NCBI GenBank assembly: GCA_031761405.1
Contig: JASEVX010000003.1
Span: forward strand, 70,120,484 to 70,184,483
DNA: 64,000 bases
Direction: 5' to 3'
From: Serripes groenlandicus
Lineage: Eukaryota; Mollusca; Bivalvia; Cardiida; Cardiidae
Position 1 is the stretch's first letter. Each line of letters begins with the position of its first letter. The notes beneath the pieces are model-generated. The model ran no database searches. It was not told where the DNA came from and worked only from the letters and a program-made list of their open reading frames with translations. The position numbers and the translations under genes are program-made. Positions 22,351 to 35,600 of the stretch are shown piece by piece.

Positions 22351-22525
22351 TGATCATATTGCATAAGTACATACTGATCAGGATCTTCATTATTATGAAA
22401 TAAGAGAAGAAAAAAATCTTGAGACATATCGGAAATCATCAAATAAACATACGGGTACTTGCCAAAACCGGAAGTTAGCTTTCGAAAACTGTTAGACCGT
22501 GTATTAGTTTAGCAGTAGATATAGA

Positions 22526-22666
22526 GAATAATAGGTTGGTGCCGTGGATTGAGAAAGTTTATCTGGCAAGGCGGAGTAATTTATCGGGTGAGCCGAAGGC
22601 GAATCCGATAAATTACGGTGCCGAGCCAGATAAACTTTCTCAATCCACGGCACCAACCTATTATTC
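22526..22666. repeat. Large hairpin, ~42-bp outer arms plus nested inner arms
   Basis: GAATAATAGGTTGGTGCCGT through GTTTATCTGGC pairs with the exact inverse ending at 22666. Inside it, GTAATTTATCGG pairs with CCGATAAATTAC around the loop GTGAGCCGAAGGCGAAT. A TTTATCCTGT at about 22669 is inverted near 23057-23066, suggesting the hairpin is one end of a 540-bp element. Confidence 0.85.
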
Positions 22667-23075
22667 TATTTATCCTGTTGCATTTATTTTTTTTATTTTT
22701 ATGGCAGCTTTAAAAATATGTAACTTACTGAATTGCATCCCTTTCATTGTGACGTCATGTTTTATAAATAAACAGCAGCCAATCGTGATTGATGCGCGGA
22801 AAAAAATAGTTCTCAAATTTCTAACATAATACAACACAAAAAATAGCTATCTTCATGAATGTTGTATTCACAAATGAGAAATTTATCCACGATATATGCT
22901 GTTTTTATCGATTGAAGTTGGAATTTACAGCGACGCTTGCTAAAAAAAGTAGTCCCGGCTAGCAGGTGCGCGCCAGCTTATCACGTGATCAACTGACGTA
23001 TATCAAAATAAATATACGGCACCCTGTTATCGGGTCGAAATTGCTACACGTGACAGGATAAAACATTTTACTTGA

Positions 23076-23306
23076 CCACCTCGGTGGTGTTGTGGTAGAG
23101 CGTCCACCTCGGGTACGGGAGGTCACAGGCTTGATCCCTGGCCGGGTCATACCACATTAAAGATAGTAGTAATGGTTACTATCCGTAGCTGGGTTGCAGG
23201 GTTAGCATTACGACTGACTGGCTGATGTCAGGATGAACTTACCCAGGAAACTCCGTGATATAACATAAACAATGTTGAAAGCGGCGTTACACACCAAACA
23301 ATAAAC
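23076..23306 (+). mobile_element. tRNA-derived SINE (family 2)
   Basis: GTGGTAGAGCGTCCACCTCG resembles a tRNA A-box region and GGTCACAGGCTTGATCCCTG a B-box. The body has GGTAGTAATGGTTRC-like sequence, GGGTTAGCATTACG and CTTACCCAGGAAAC, and ends GCGGCGTTACACACCAAAC. A second copy lies at 29554. Confidence 0.8.
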
Positions 23307-23575
23307 ATTTACTTACTGTGTAACTTTTAAGATAATTTCGGGTATATCATAACTGTGGAAATAAAATAATGTTAGTTTTCTGTGACATACCAAATCATCT
23401 TTTTTTTTTATAAACAGCAGTTATATTACTTTTAAAAGCACTAGATAAAGCTATATTCCGTATCATTCCGATTCCGGACTAGCGCATTGCATGTTTTAGC
23501 CTATACCATTTCGGTGTTTCGTTTTCATAACCAAACTAGTTCACCCGAAAAAGCGCAATCAGCTGTCTAGATGAA

Positions 23576-23660
23576 ATGTCTCTGAATTATTTCAGATCCA
23601 GGGTGACTTATTCGTCATATGTGATTTTAAGAAGACACATCTGTAATGAAGTTTATTTAG
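23576..23660 (+). CDS. DARS2: DARS2 exon 1 (start, targeting peptide)
   Basis: ATG begins [20 protein letters not shown], rich in Arg, Ser and Tyr with no acidic residue until position 25, as expected of a mitochondrial presequence. It ends in phase 1 before GTATAA, a fair donor. In-frame TAG at 23537 with no ATG between supports this start. A five-base-earlier ATG (23571) opens a four-codon overlapping ORF. Chosen because its phase joins exon 2 as G|GA. Support is indirect. Confidence 0.6.
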
Positions 23661-26600
23661 GTATAATCGCCCTATGCTTGATCTATCATAAAAGAGTTTA
23701 CTATCTCTACAGATCTTTTCCCCAGAGATATTCTGTCCCAAGTATTTTCGTACCCGATCTCATGGTTGAACACATCTTTATCAATCGCCCTTGCAAAGCT
23801 TCTATTACTATGTCATGATAAAATTTTCAATTAACTAATTGATGGTATACTTTATTTATAATAAAAAATTGAGATTAAGCACAAATAATATTAAAATATT
23901 TAATGTTTATCATTATTTCTTATTTTATCAAATTGAAAGATGTCTTTTAAATTTTTGATTTTAACATAAGTGTGCCCCATTCCCAAGTCTCAAAATTGAA
24001 TATTTTTTCCAACCTGAGGCGCAAATTACCCTTGGTAATAAGAAATTGAGCAATTTATCCTTTTTCCATAATGATTTCCAAAGTGTCTTGAACACCAATA
24101 TGTCAAAAACTGAGGATCATACCATTTACACTTTTAGGTGTTATATCTGTCTCAAACCATGTATGTGTCACCAAGTGTACTTGTAATTGAACATATTATC
24201 TTGGACCACATATTTTTAATGATACCAAAGTTGTAATTATTTTACAAATAGTTGTTGGCTAAACGTTTTTTGTAGGGGTGACTATTGAGCCCAAAAATCA
24301 CTATTGCGATATATTATTGATTTTCAGAAAGTACCATTGCAATAGTTTTACTATTGCACAAATAATATTGTGATGCATTGCAATACTATTGCTTTTATTG
24401 TTTGTTCAAAAACCTATTCTTAAGTCTAAATTACAAGAAATAAAAGTATCAAAAAGATATTTTATTGTTTATCTTTTATTTAAAAACTGAAAAAGAAACA
24501 CCTCGCTCTCAAAAAGAACTTAATTATCCGGCTTAACCCTTTCCCTCATACGACAATTCTGCAGCAGACGACTTTGAACGTATTTTGTCAAAACATAGAA
24601 AATCTCCATAATTGAATTGATAACCTATGACAAAAAATGGAAAACATTGTGGCAAAAGGAGAAATTGCACGTTTTGTGCAATTTCTTCTTTTGTCACTAT
24701 GTTTTCAAAAATCCGTCTGCTGCAGAGGCGTCAGAAAGCGTCTATATGAGGGAAAGCGTTAAACATAAATAAGAACATTTATCACTTTTCAGGCAACGAA
24801 ATGTGTTAACTGCAGACAAGTAACATGGTCTTTACTCTAAGAAATAAAAGCATACCTGCATATTTAGATTTAATGTACATGAACCAATACTATCGATAGT
24901 TCCAACCACTATTGCGATAGTTATTGATATTCAGTTTTATAATCGATGCATTACTATTGTCCTTGTCACTATTGCAATATATTGATAGTTTGATCTATCG
25001 TTACAGCCCTAGTTTTTTGTTTGTTTTATTATACCCCCTTCAAAGAAGAGGGGGTATATAGGAGTCACTGTGTCGGCCTGTCTGTCTGTCGGTCGGCCGG
25101 AAGCCATATTTTGTCCGGCCTATTTCTTACAAACCACTGGATGGATTCAATAACATTTTACATGAAGCTTCTATACCAAGAGGAGATGTGCATATCCTAA
25201 AGGTCTTATCATTGTATGTTATTTTACAGAGTTATGGCCCTTTTACTTATTAAGTTATGGTGTAGGTCAAGGTGCTGTTTTGGGGGTATTTTTCTTCTTC
25301 AGTGATAGTTCTAGTTTAATATGTATTAATAACAACACACACGATGGGCTGCTCTCTAAAACTTGACAATCAATTTTTCTTTTTGTCTTATTTTTGTATA
25401 GATATTTGAATATTTATTCACTTATTGCTATAGATATTGAGACCACATTTGTTTAACCCTTTCCAACTTTCAGATGCTCTCTGATGCATCTGCAACAAGT
25501 AAGTGTCATATTATCAACTGCACTTGTTTATTTATTTATCATTTATGTGTAATATTCAAAATGATTTTCAGGAAATGGCAGAAATATTAATAAGGATGTT
25601 TTGAGGAACTCAAAGAAAAGAATCTCGCCAAGAGTTTTTCACAACTTGTCTCAAGTAAGTAAAGAAGTGTATGTAGCCACTACCTTTTACTCTCATTAAA
25701 TCCTTCCCACCTACAGACGCATCTGTAGCAGGCGACTTTTGTGAACAATTTTGCAAAACGGGAAATTGCTCATAAGTAAGTAAAGAGGAATTTCTAATTT
25801 GTTTGTAGCCATTACTTTGTACGCTCATTTACCCATTCCCAACTGCAGACGCATCTATAGCAGACGAATTTTGTAAACAATGAGGCAAAATGAGATATTG
25901 CTCTGACATAACAAGCAATTGTTCCATTTGCCACAATGTTTTCAACTCTATTAAATAATTATACTTTCATTTATAGTCATTTTCCATAATTTTATCTAGA
26001 TGTCTTTAAACTAGGGATGGCAAAAAATACAAAAATAAGTAATCAAATATATATTCGATCACAAAGTATTCAAATATTTGACCTATATGTCATTATGTGC
26101 TTGCTTTGCAAACAAAGAGTTTATAAATTTGTTATTTGCTGTAACGTTATCTTATTTTGTTCATCTCCCAGTACTCGCATTTACATTTCAGTTCAATCGA
26201 AGAATTTGAATGAAAAGAATGTTTAAGATTAAGTCAAAGAGATGTTTCTGTACTAAGATTGTTAGAGTTATCTTCATTCAATGGGCATATACATTTACGT
26301 GAGGTCAGACCTAGTTCCGTTTCATACATACCTTTTGTACATGAATTCTTTTGTCAAAATAATGGCACAACTCGAAATTAAAGTCACAAAATTTAATTCT
26401 TTACCAACACTGTCAAAAATGTTGCAGCCTGTGGATAGTGCAGACATATAAATACAGGGATAGGATACTTGAGCTTCACAAAGAACAAATCTCTGTAAAT
26501 TCTTGCGGGTATGACAAGATATGTTAGTCATGTAACTAATTTATCAACTAGTGGTGTCCGCAGTATGATACCAACCGCTGATTAGGGTTGTGTAGAGTAA

Positions 26601-29600
26601 CTTCGATATACCTTTATTCATACTTCTCATTTCATACTGTGATTTTCATGGGAAAATGATAGTCACTCATTAATAATGCATAATTCATAAACGGACCATA
26701 CTATGTTTAATAAACATGGCATTTTTCCACCTTTATTATAACACAATTTCAACTCAAAGATGGGGTTGAAATTAAATGATCTTGGTAAAAAAAATGTGAT
26801 AAATGTTTAAATGCAGTCAACATGAATAATTAAGCATTTTTAATATATTTATATTAGTCAAAGGAATATAATTACATATTGATAAATAAGACTTCGTTAT
26901 ATCTTTTATAAAAGTCATCATTCTATTATCAACTCAGTTAATTGATGTATTCTGACTGAGTATTGGGCGCTTGCTTTAAGCATGCAGGACAATGATTATG
27001 ATCTGTGAGACTGTTGCATAGCTGCGATGGAATGCAAGATTTTGCGATGATTCAATCTCTGTATCTATATATCTCTGGTTTTTCCCCTTTATTATAACAC
27101 AATTTCAACTGAAAGATGGTGTATAAAATTAAATTAGCTCGGTCAAAAACATGATCAATGTTTAAATGCAGTCAACATGAATAAGTAAGCATTCGTAATT
27201 TATTTGTTTTAGTAAGTCAATTTTTCTTATGAAATGAATAAAGAGATTTTTTCTGTCTTTTTAGCTCCACTGGCTGAAAGCCAGTCAAGCTTATGTCATG
27301 ACAAATTGTCTGTTGTGTGTGCGTGTGTGCATGCTTCAACTTTTTGCTTCAAACAACTCCTTAACCACTTGGCCAATTGGGATGAAACTTCATTTAAAAT
27401 TCATCTCCTCCTAAACTGGTTGGCCGATTTTCAAATAAATTTTAAGAAATGTTCATTGGATGATCCTCTATCAGATTCCTCCAATCCATGTTGATTTGTC
27501 GAAAAACATGGCTGCCAGGGGGGCGGGGCTATTTTGCCTTATATGGCTATAGTGAAAACTTAAAAAATCTTCGCCTCCAAAAGTGTCTGGCCGATTTTCA
27601 AACAATTTTGTAGAAATGTTCCTTGGGTGACCCTCAATCAGATTCTTTCAAGCCATGTTAATATGTAAAAAAAATGGCCACCAGAGGGCGGGGCTATTTT
27701 GCCATATATGGCTATAGTGAAAACTTAAAAAATCTTCTCCTCCAAAAGTGTCAGGCCGATTTTCAAATAGTTTTGTAGAAATGTTCCTTGCTTGACCCTC
27801 AATCAGATTCCGTCAAGCCATGTAGATTGATTGAAAAACATGTCCGCAAGGGGGCAGGGCACTTTTGTATTATATGGCTATAGTGAAAACTTAAAAAATC
27901 TTTGCCTCCAAAAGTGTCTGGCCGATTTTCAAACAATTTTGTAAAATGTTCCTTGGGTGACCCTCAATCAGATTCTTTCAAGCCATGTTAATAGGTCAAA
28001 AAACATGGCCACCAGAGGGCGGGGCTATTTTGCCATATATGGCTATAGTGAAAACTTAAAAAATCTTCTACTCCGAAAGTGTCAGGCCGATTTTCAAATA
28101 GTTGTGTAGAAATGTTCCTTGCGTAACCCTTAATCAGATTCCGTCAAGCCATGTAGATTGATTGAAAAACATGTCCGCAAGGGAGCAGGGCTCTTTTGTC
28201 TTATATGGCTAGCCGCTATAGTGAAAACTTAATCAATCTTACAGTCCCGCCCCTATGGCAGCCATATTTTAAGACCAGTCAACATGGCTTCGTGGAATCT
28301 GATTGGCTTTAGTGAAAACTTCAAATATCTTCTCCTCCCAAACTACTCGGCGGCTTTTCAAAAACATTTTGCAGAAATGTTCCTTGGAGGACACTCTACG
28401 AGATTTCTTCAATCCATGGTGATTGGTCAAAAAACTTGGCCACAAAGGGGCTAGACTGTTTGGAGATTTAATTTTTGCCTAATGGCATTTGAGTGATACT
28501 GGCCCTCTTGTTATTTATTTAACTGTCAAAGAATTACAATTTTTGTACAAAAAGGACAAATAAGACTATTTTTTTTATAATATTTTCATACTTTAATCAG
28601 CTAAGTTTTAAAACCCTTTCCCACTTTCTAGAAGCAATCTGACGCATCTGCAGCAGAAAACTTTTGAAAACATTGTGTCAAAAGGAGAAATTGCTCAAAA
28701 CAAGCAATTTCTCCTTTTGCCACAATGTTTCAACTTTAAGTCATAGGTTATCCATTCAATTATAGAGATTTTCCATTTTTTGACAAAATATGTTCAAAGT
28801 CGTCTGCTGCAGAATTGTTGTATGTGGGAAAGGGTTAAGGTATTTTTTCTACCTATTTGGTAATTATACCTACAATTATAGAGATTTGCATTTTTTTTAA
28901 GTAGACATTTTCAAAGTCGTCTGCTACAGATTTGCTGTATGTGGGATAGGGTTAACTGGTGTATTCCGATTGAGTTAATCAGGGACATCAGACGCTTGCT
29001 ATGATCAATTTCTTCTTTTGCCACAATGTTTTCAATCCTATTCAAAAATTATTCTTTGATTGTTGTATGTGGGTATTATAGGAAAGCAGGAAAACAATCA
29101 AAATGAACATTGACAAACTCTTCTTATAAACTTATACAAGGACTATTCGAACAGTGTAGATCTGGTCTGCACTGTTCACAAAAGCCTAATGTACCTTTTC
29201 TCAAGAACAAGCTCAAATAAAAATGTTCTTATTCTAATATTGAATTAGGAAGCATTGAAGGAGATAGTGGATTTGCTTATCAGTGGTTCCTTCTTCTCCC
29301 ATAATGATGTAATACAGTTTGTTAATTATTATTCTATAAAAAACACATGTCACAAAAGTAAATGGTTTATTTCCAATCAAAATTATTCTATTCTAATATA
29401 TCAACATTTATTAAATTTTAATTGATTTATTGATGTCTTTTTGGTGCAGTCTGTCTTTCCTCAAAGCAGAAGAGAAAATCATACAGATCCTTCTGCTGTA
29501 ACAACTGGGAGCACAGATCTGAGATCCCAAGGTAACGATAATTCCTAGTTATGCCCATGGCCCACGGAGGTGTAGTGTAAGAGCGTCTGCCTCAGGTGCA

Positions 29601-32600
29601 GAAGGTCACACGTTCGATAACCGGCCGGGTCATACCAAAGACTTTAGAAATGGTAGTAATGGTTGCCCTCCTTTGCGCTCAGGTTATCGGGATTAGCATT
29701 ACGTCCGACTGGTTTTTGTCAGGATAAATGGACCAGTAGTACTGGTAACTTACCCAGGAAACGCCGTAATATAACTAAATAATGTTTAAAGCGGCGTAAA
29801 GCACTAAGAAATCAATCATAGAAGTTGGTAGGGTATGCTGAGTTGCCTTTGTTTGTTTGTGAGTTGTTTTGTTTGTTTGTGAGTTGTTTTGTTTGTGAGT
29901 TGTTTTGTTTGTGAGTTGTTTTGTTTGTGAGTTGTTTTGTTTGTGAGTTGTTTTGTTTGTGAGTTGTTTTGTTTGTGAGTTGTTTTGTTTGTTTGTGAGT
30001 TGTTTTGTTTGTCGCACTTTTGTGAAACATGCCAACTTATGAACTGCACATTCTAGGGTCTTGAAATTGATACATGAGCCACACTCTATGGAAACCAACA
30101 TTCGACTTTCTTTGAAAATTTGCAGCGGACGACTTTGAAATGACCTCAGCAAGAAAACGGAGTATCTTTATAAATATTAGTAAAAATATTAGTAAAATTA
30201 TTAAAATAGAGTTGAAAACATTGTGGCAAGGGGAGAAATTGTTCATTTCTTCCTTTGCGACAATGTTTTCAAGGCGTCAGAAAGCGTCTGTATTAGGAAA
30301 GGGTTAATATTATTAAATTGATACTTTCTACTGTCCAGATTTTTACCCTTTGTCCTCAGTCACTTTCAGAGCAGATGCCAGTTGACTATTAATATATCAT
30401 ATGATATCAGGTCATGTTCAATATTAGTTTTACCTACATCTTGTGTTATCATATTGACCTTGACGTAGCAAGATACGCCTTAGGAAAATTGTGATCAGCA
30501 AAGCTTCAGATTTACTTGAGCATACCCACAGTCTAATCAGAATCTGAACTGTTCACCATCCCAGCTTTGGATTATAAAAGAATCTTTTATTTGGATTTCT
30601 AAAAAATTGATGGAACTGCATAAAAGATATTGGCTGATATCACTCTTATTAGGTAAAAAAATGCCTTAACTCTTTCCCACATACGACAATTCTGCAGCAG
30701 ACGACTTTGAACATATTTTGTCAAAAAATGGAAAATCTCTATAATTGAATGGATAACCTATGACTAAAAGTGGAAAACATTGTGGCAAAAGGATAAATTG
30801 CTCGTTTTGAGCAATTTCTTCTTTTGTCACTATGTTTTCAAAAAGCTGTCTGCTGCAGAGGCGTCAGAAAGCGTCTATATGAGAGTATCTTACGGCTGTG
30901 AGACTCATATGCGCATAAATTTCTATTTTTAAATTTTCAGAAGGCGAATCAGCTGTTAGTTACACGTCCCGCTCTCACACATGTGGTATATTACGGTCAA
31001 ATGACGTTGGGAAATATGTTCGTCTCTGTGGCTGGATACAGTCTATTCATTTCAATGGAAAATTTGTCCAGCTTAGAGACTGGGATGGTTGGACACAACT
31101 TGTTTTTACAGATGATAAGGTAATGTTTCTGTTTTAAACCTTTCCCGTATATGCATGTAGATGCTTTCTGATGCCTCTACATCAAAACGACTTTTGCAAA
31201 CATTTTGGCTAAAGGTGAAATATCTGGAAAATTAATAAAGTTGAGAACATAGTGGCAAGAGGGACTTTGCTCAAGTTTAGTACTTTCTGCTTTTCCTACA
31301 ATTTGGCATTTACCTAAAGTGATATTCAATGCACAGGTGCCAGTCTAGTTTAAAATCTAAAAATAGCATTTGACTATATTTTGACAAGGTAAATTTCCCA
31401 TTCTACGACCAGGGACATCACTGTGGTGACATTTGTTTTTTAATCATTCAAAATATTTTGCTGTAGCAATTTATGACAAAGTGCCTTATACAGCATTTCA
31501 AATGCGTACAAGAGAGAAAAAGAAATTTATTTTCGAAAAAAGTGTTTTTATTCAAATATCTTTAACAGTTGTACCTGATTTTCATGTTAAATGAGTTCTT
31601 AATTGGATTCAAGCCAGAGAGATTTTCAGCGCTTAACTCCTGAATACAGATTACTTACCGTGTTTTTTAAAGCTGTGAAATAAGTAATCTGTATATATAA
31701 TTGCCCTATGATAGCAGCGCATTAAAATTGTATGACACTTTTTGTGTCACCTGCGTAGCATGGTAGGCACTTAGGGATTACTTTTTTTTTGTCCGGCGTC
31801 TGTCTGTCTGTCGTCACACTTTTTCGTCACGTTTTCAAATAACTTTTTTCTACTCAAAGGATTTCATTGAAACTTCTGACAACTGTTTATATCAATGTGT
31901 GTGATGGGTTCACAAAAGGTGGATAATCCAAATATTTTTTATATCAGAAGTATTGCGCCATTTCTGTCAAAAATTAAGATTTTCTGTCAAGGCCCCGGCA
32001 GGTGACACACGTGCTCCGGGGACCACTCCATTCTAGTTAAATTGTGTCACCTGTGTAACATGGTAGGCACTTAGGGATTACCTTTTTTTTTGTCCGGCGT
32101 CTGTCTGTCTGTCCATCCGTCTGTCTGTCTGTCGTCACACTTTTTCGTCACGTTTTCAAATAACTTTTTTTCTACTCAAAGGATTTCATTGAAACTTCTG
32201 ACAACTGTTTATATCAATGTAAATATTTTTTATATCAGAGTTATTGCCCCTTTTCTGTCCATTCTAGTTAAAAAATGGAAAAATCAATTGATTTACGAGA
32301 TTTTACTCGGACCTCACGTCACTTCAGTGCAGTAGTTTTACATTAAAAGCTATATCTCGCTTATACTTCCATAAATATTACAGCCATTGTGATCAGAAAA
32401 ATTGGCCGTGGAAAAGGAAATGTTCCTTGTGATTGAATGAGTAGTCTGCTTTAAAAACACAAGGGGACGTTTAACCCTTTGCCTCATATAGGCACTTTTT
32501 GATGCCTCTGCAGCAGACAGCTTTTTGAAAACATATTGACAAACGAAGAAAGTGCTCAAAACAAGCAATTTCTCCTTTTGCCACAATGTTTTCCACTTTT

Positions 32601-35600
32601 AGTCATAGGTTATCCATTCAATTTTAGAGATTTTCCATTTTTTGACAAAATATTTTCAAAGTCGTCTGCTGCAGAATTGTCGTATGAGGGAAAAGGGTTA
32701 AAAGGAATCAAAACAACATTACACAAAAAAATGATAGGTATCAACAATAGAGTAATTGCTCACTTCGAATAATTTCAATTTTTTTTAGGCAAAAGGAGAA
32801 ATTTATATTTATGAGTAATTTCTCATTTTGGCACTGTTTTCAAAAGTAATCTGCTGCAATGGGGAAAAAGTTGATTAATTATATTTCAGATTGAAATGTG
32901 TGAACAAATTAATTCACTAAAACTAGAGAGTGTGATCGAGGTTACAGGAGTTGTTCGAGAGCGAGAAAAGATTAATAAGGTATGTGTATGGGATTAATGC
33001 CGTTTTCAACAAATAATCAGTCAAATCATGACGGCAAGTTCACAACCCAACCACACAACAGTCTTTACAAGCAACTGGCTGCTTTTCCTCATAGACTTTT
33101 AACCTATTGGAGGAAGAAATGACTCTTGTGGCTTTGTTAAACGTTGAAAAGAATGTTGGCTAAACCACTAAATTTGACTGATAATCAGGTTTCTGTCCCT
33201 TAACCCTTTCCCTCATATAGACGCTTTCTGATGCCTCTGCAGCAGACGGCTTTTTGAAAACAAAGTGACAAAAGAAGAAATTGCTCAAAACGAGCAATTT
33301 CTTATTTTTGCCACAATGTTTTCCACTTTTAGTGAAAGGTTATCCATTCAATTATAGAGATTTTCTATTTTTTTGACAAAATATGTTCAAAGTCGTCTGC
33401 TGCAGAATTGTTGTATGAGGGAAAGGGTTAACCTATTGGAGGAAGACGAATGACTCTTGTGGCGTTGATTTTTGTCAAATGTCGAAAAGAATGTTGGCTA
33501 AGCTTGAACTCACAACCTCTAAATTTGACTGATAATCAGGTTACTGCCCCTTAACCCTTTCCCACATGCAGACGCTTTCAGATGTCTTTTTGAAAACATT
33601 GTGGCAAACGGAGAAATTGGTCATAATGTTTTCCCCTTTGTTTTGTTGTAAATGTGGAAAAGGGTTTAGATATATCTCATTACTCATTTAAACCGTTAAT
33701 TTCAAAAAGAAAATGAGACAATTTTGCTTAAAAGGATGGAAAAATATGAAATTCAGAGGTTTTATATGGATGGAAAAATATGAAATATGCTATTTAACTC
33801 TTTCCCAAACACAGACACTTTCTGCAGGAAACCTTTGAAATCATTGTAGCAAAAGACGATGTTGCTCATAATGAACAATTTCCCCTTTTTGCCACAATGT
33901 TTTCATCTTTCAATAAGTTAAATATGTGTTCTTTCATTTAGTGACAGTTTCCATATTTTTGACGAAATGTTTTCAAAGTCATCTGCTGCAGATTTGTCAT
34001 ATACGGGAGAGGGTTATTTAGAGGCTGAGACCTTAGAAGACTCAACTTGAAGGACTTCACAACCAGATAAACTTGTGTCTCAGTGCAACCTTTCCTCTCC
34101 TGGTTTACAGAAACACTGTTTGTATGGTGTTTTAAGCCACTTTCAACAAGCCAATGTCAAATGTAATGAGATTTTGACCATTAGAAGATTGGTCAAGGAA
34201 GTTTTATGACCAAAGTTGTGAACATGTCTCATGTTGTGTCTGTACATTTTCGTAGTGGTAGACGTGGAGATAACCTTTTACCCTAGGTGATAATTATTTA
34301 CTCTTCCGAATTGTGAAAAACAATGAAATTGCTTATTATGAGGAATTCCTTAACCCTTTCTAATATACAAGATATCTACAGCAGACAAGTTTCAAAATGT
34401 ATAGGCTAATATATGGAATATCTCAATAAATGAAATGATGATTAATTAATTATAATGAGTAGATTTGAAAACATTGTAGGAAGTGTAGAAATTGCTCATT
34501 TTAAGCAATTTTTGCTTTTGCTACAATGTTTCCAAAAAATATCTGCCGGAACGTCATCAGAAAGTGTTTGTATGAGGGAAAGAGTTGACATTGATTTTTC
34601 TTACAGAATACTCCTACTGGTGACATAGAGATCATTGTTGACTCTCTAAAAATATTGAATATTGTACCGGAAGATTTACCCATCATCCAAAAGAATTATC
34701 ATACAGTAAGTATCTGTTTTATAACTACACATGAGCCGTCCCGCGATAAAACCAACATTATGGCCTCTGCATAATGTATCGACCCAGATCAGCCTGCGCA
34801 GTCTGTGCAGACTGATCTGGATCGACACATTCCGTCTCAGGGGATAGAGATATAGAATAATGATTCCTGAAACAGAAAATCCACAGGAGGCGAAAAGTGT
34901 CTATCCGGGTAGGCCTGCGCGGCATGCTTTACGCAGAGTCCACGAATTTGGTTTTCTCGCGGGAATGCTCACATTATTGATGGATAGAGTTTTCAACAGT
35001 ATTTCAGTTATATCACGAAAGTCAGTTCATGTAACCATATGGTTCCTGGCTCCCTTGCAACTGTACTCCAGCACTCCACACAATATTCTTTTCCAAGCAA
35101 CTGGCTACATTGCCACATTGACTTTTACAACATTATGTCGGAAACCAATGATTCTTGTCACTGTGACTTTTTTCAATCATGAGATTATGATGAGATTTGT
35201 ATAGCACATACTAATAGAACCAATTTTATAGCTGACCTATCCCGTAAAACAGTCAAAAGCTTCTATATGAGGGAAAGGGTTAAATTTTTATTCTGACACA
35301 GCTGTTGATTTCTGAAAATATTGTGGAAATATTTTCTTTTACTTTTTGTCCAGATGTTACTTTCATTTTTACACACTATCCATTTATTCATTATAATATT
35401 TCATAAAGTCCTTTTACAACTTTGAAAAAAGGAAACAATTGTCTTATTTTTTAATTTAAAAATATTGCAAAGAATGTTACCTATTCTTTTAAAGAATAAA
35501 ACTTGTTTGTTTTTAGATGCCAGTACTTTAATTTGGTCAAATTTTAGTACGGCATGTCAAGTTATTAAAAAATTGTTAACCGCCTTTTCCGACATATAGC

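Noticed and set aside
23090..23150. Second tRNA-like sequence (GTGGTAGAGCGTCC)
   Set aside because: Head of SINE family 2, repeated at 29570 with the same downstream body.
25474..25498. ATG-starting 25-bp exon with GTAAGT donor that would also fit exon 2 in phase
   Set aside because: It is the left end of a TTAA-type MITE (CCCTTTCC...GATGCATCTGCAACA) and encodes acidic residues unlike a presequence; exon 23576-23660 is a better start.
29775..30152. Minus-strand ORFs rich in [13 protein letters not shown]
   Set aside because: Products of the 16-bp minisatellite and adjacent SINE.
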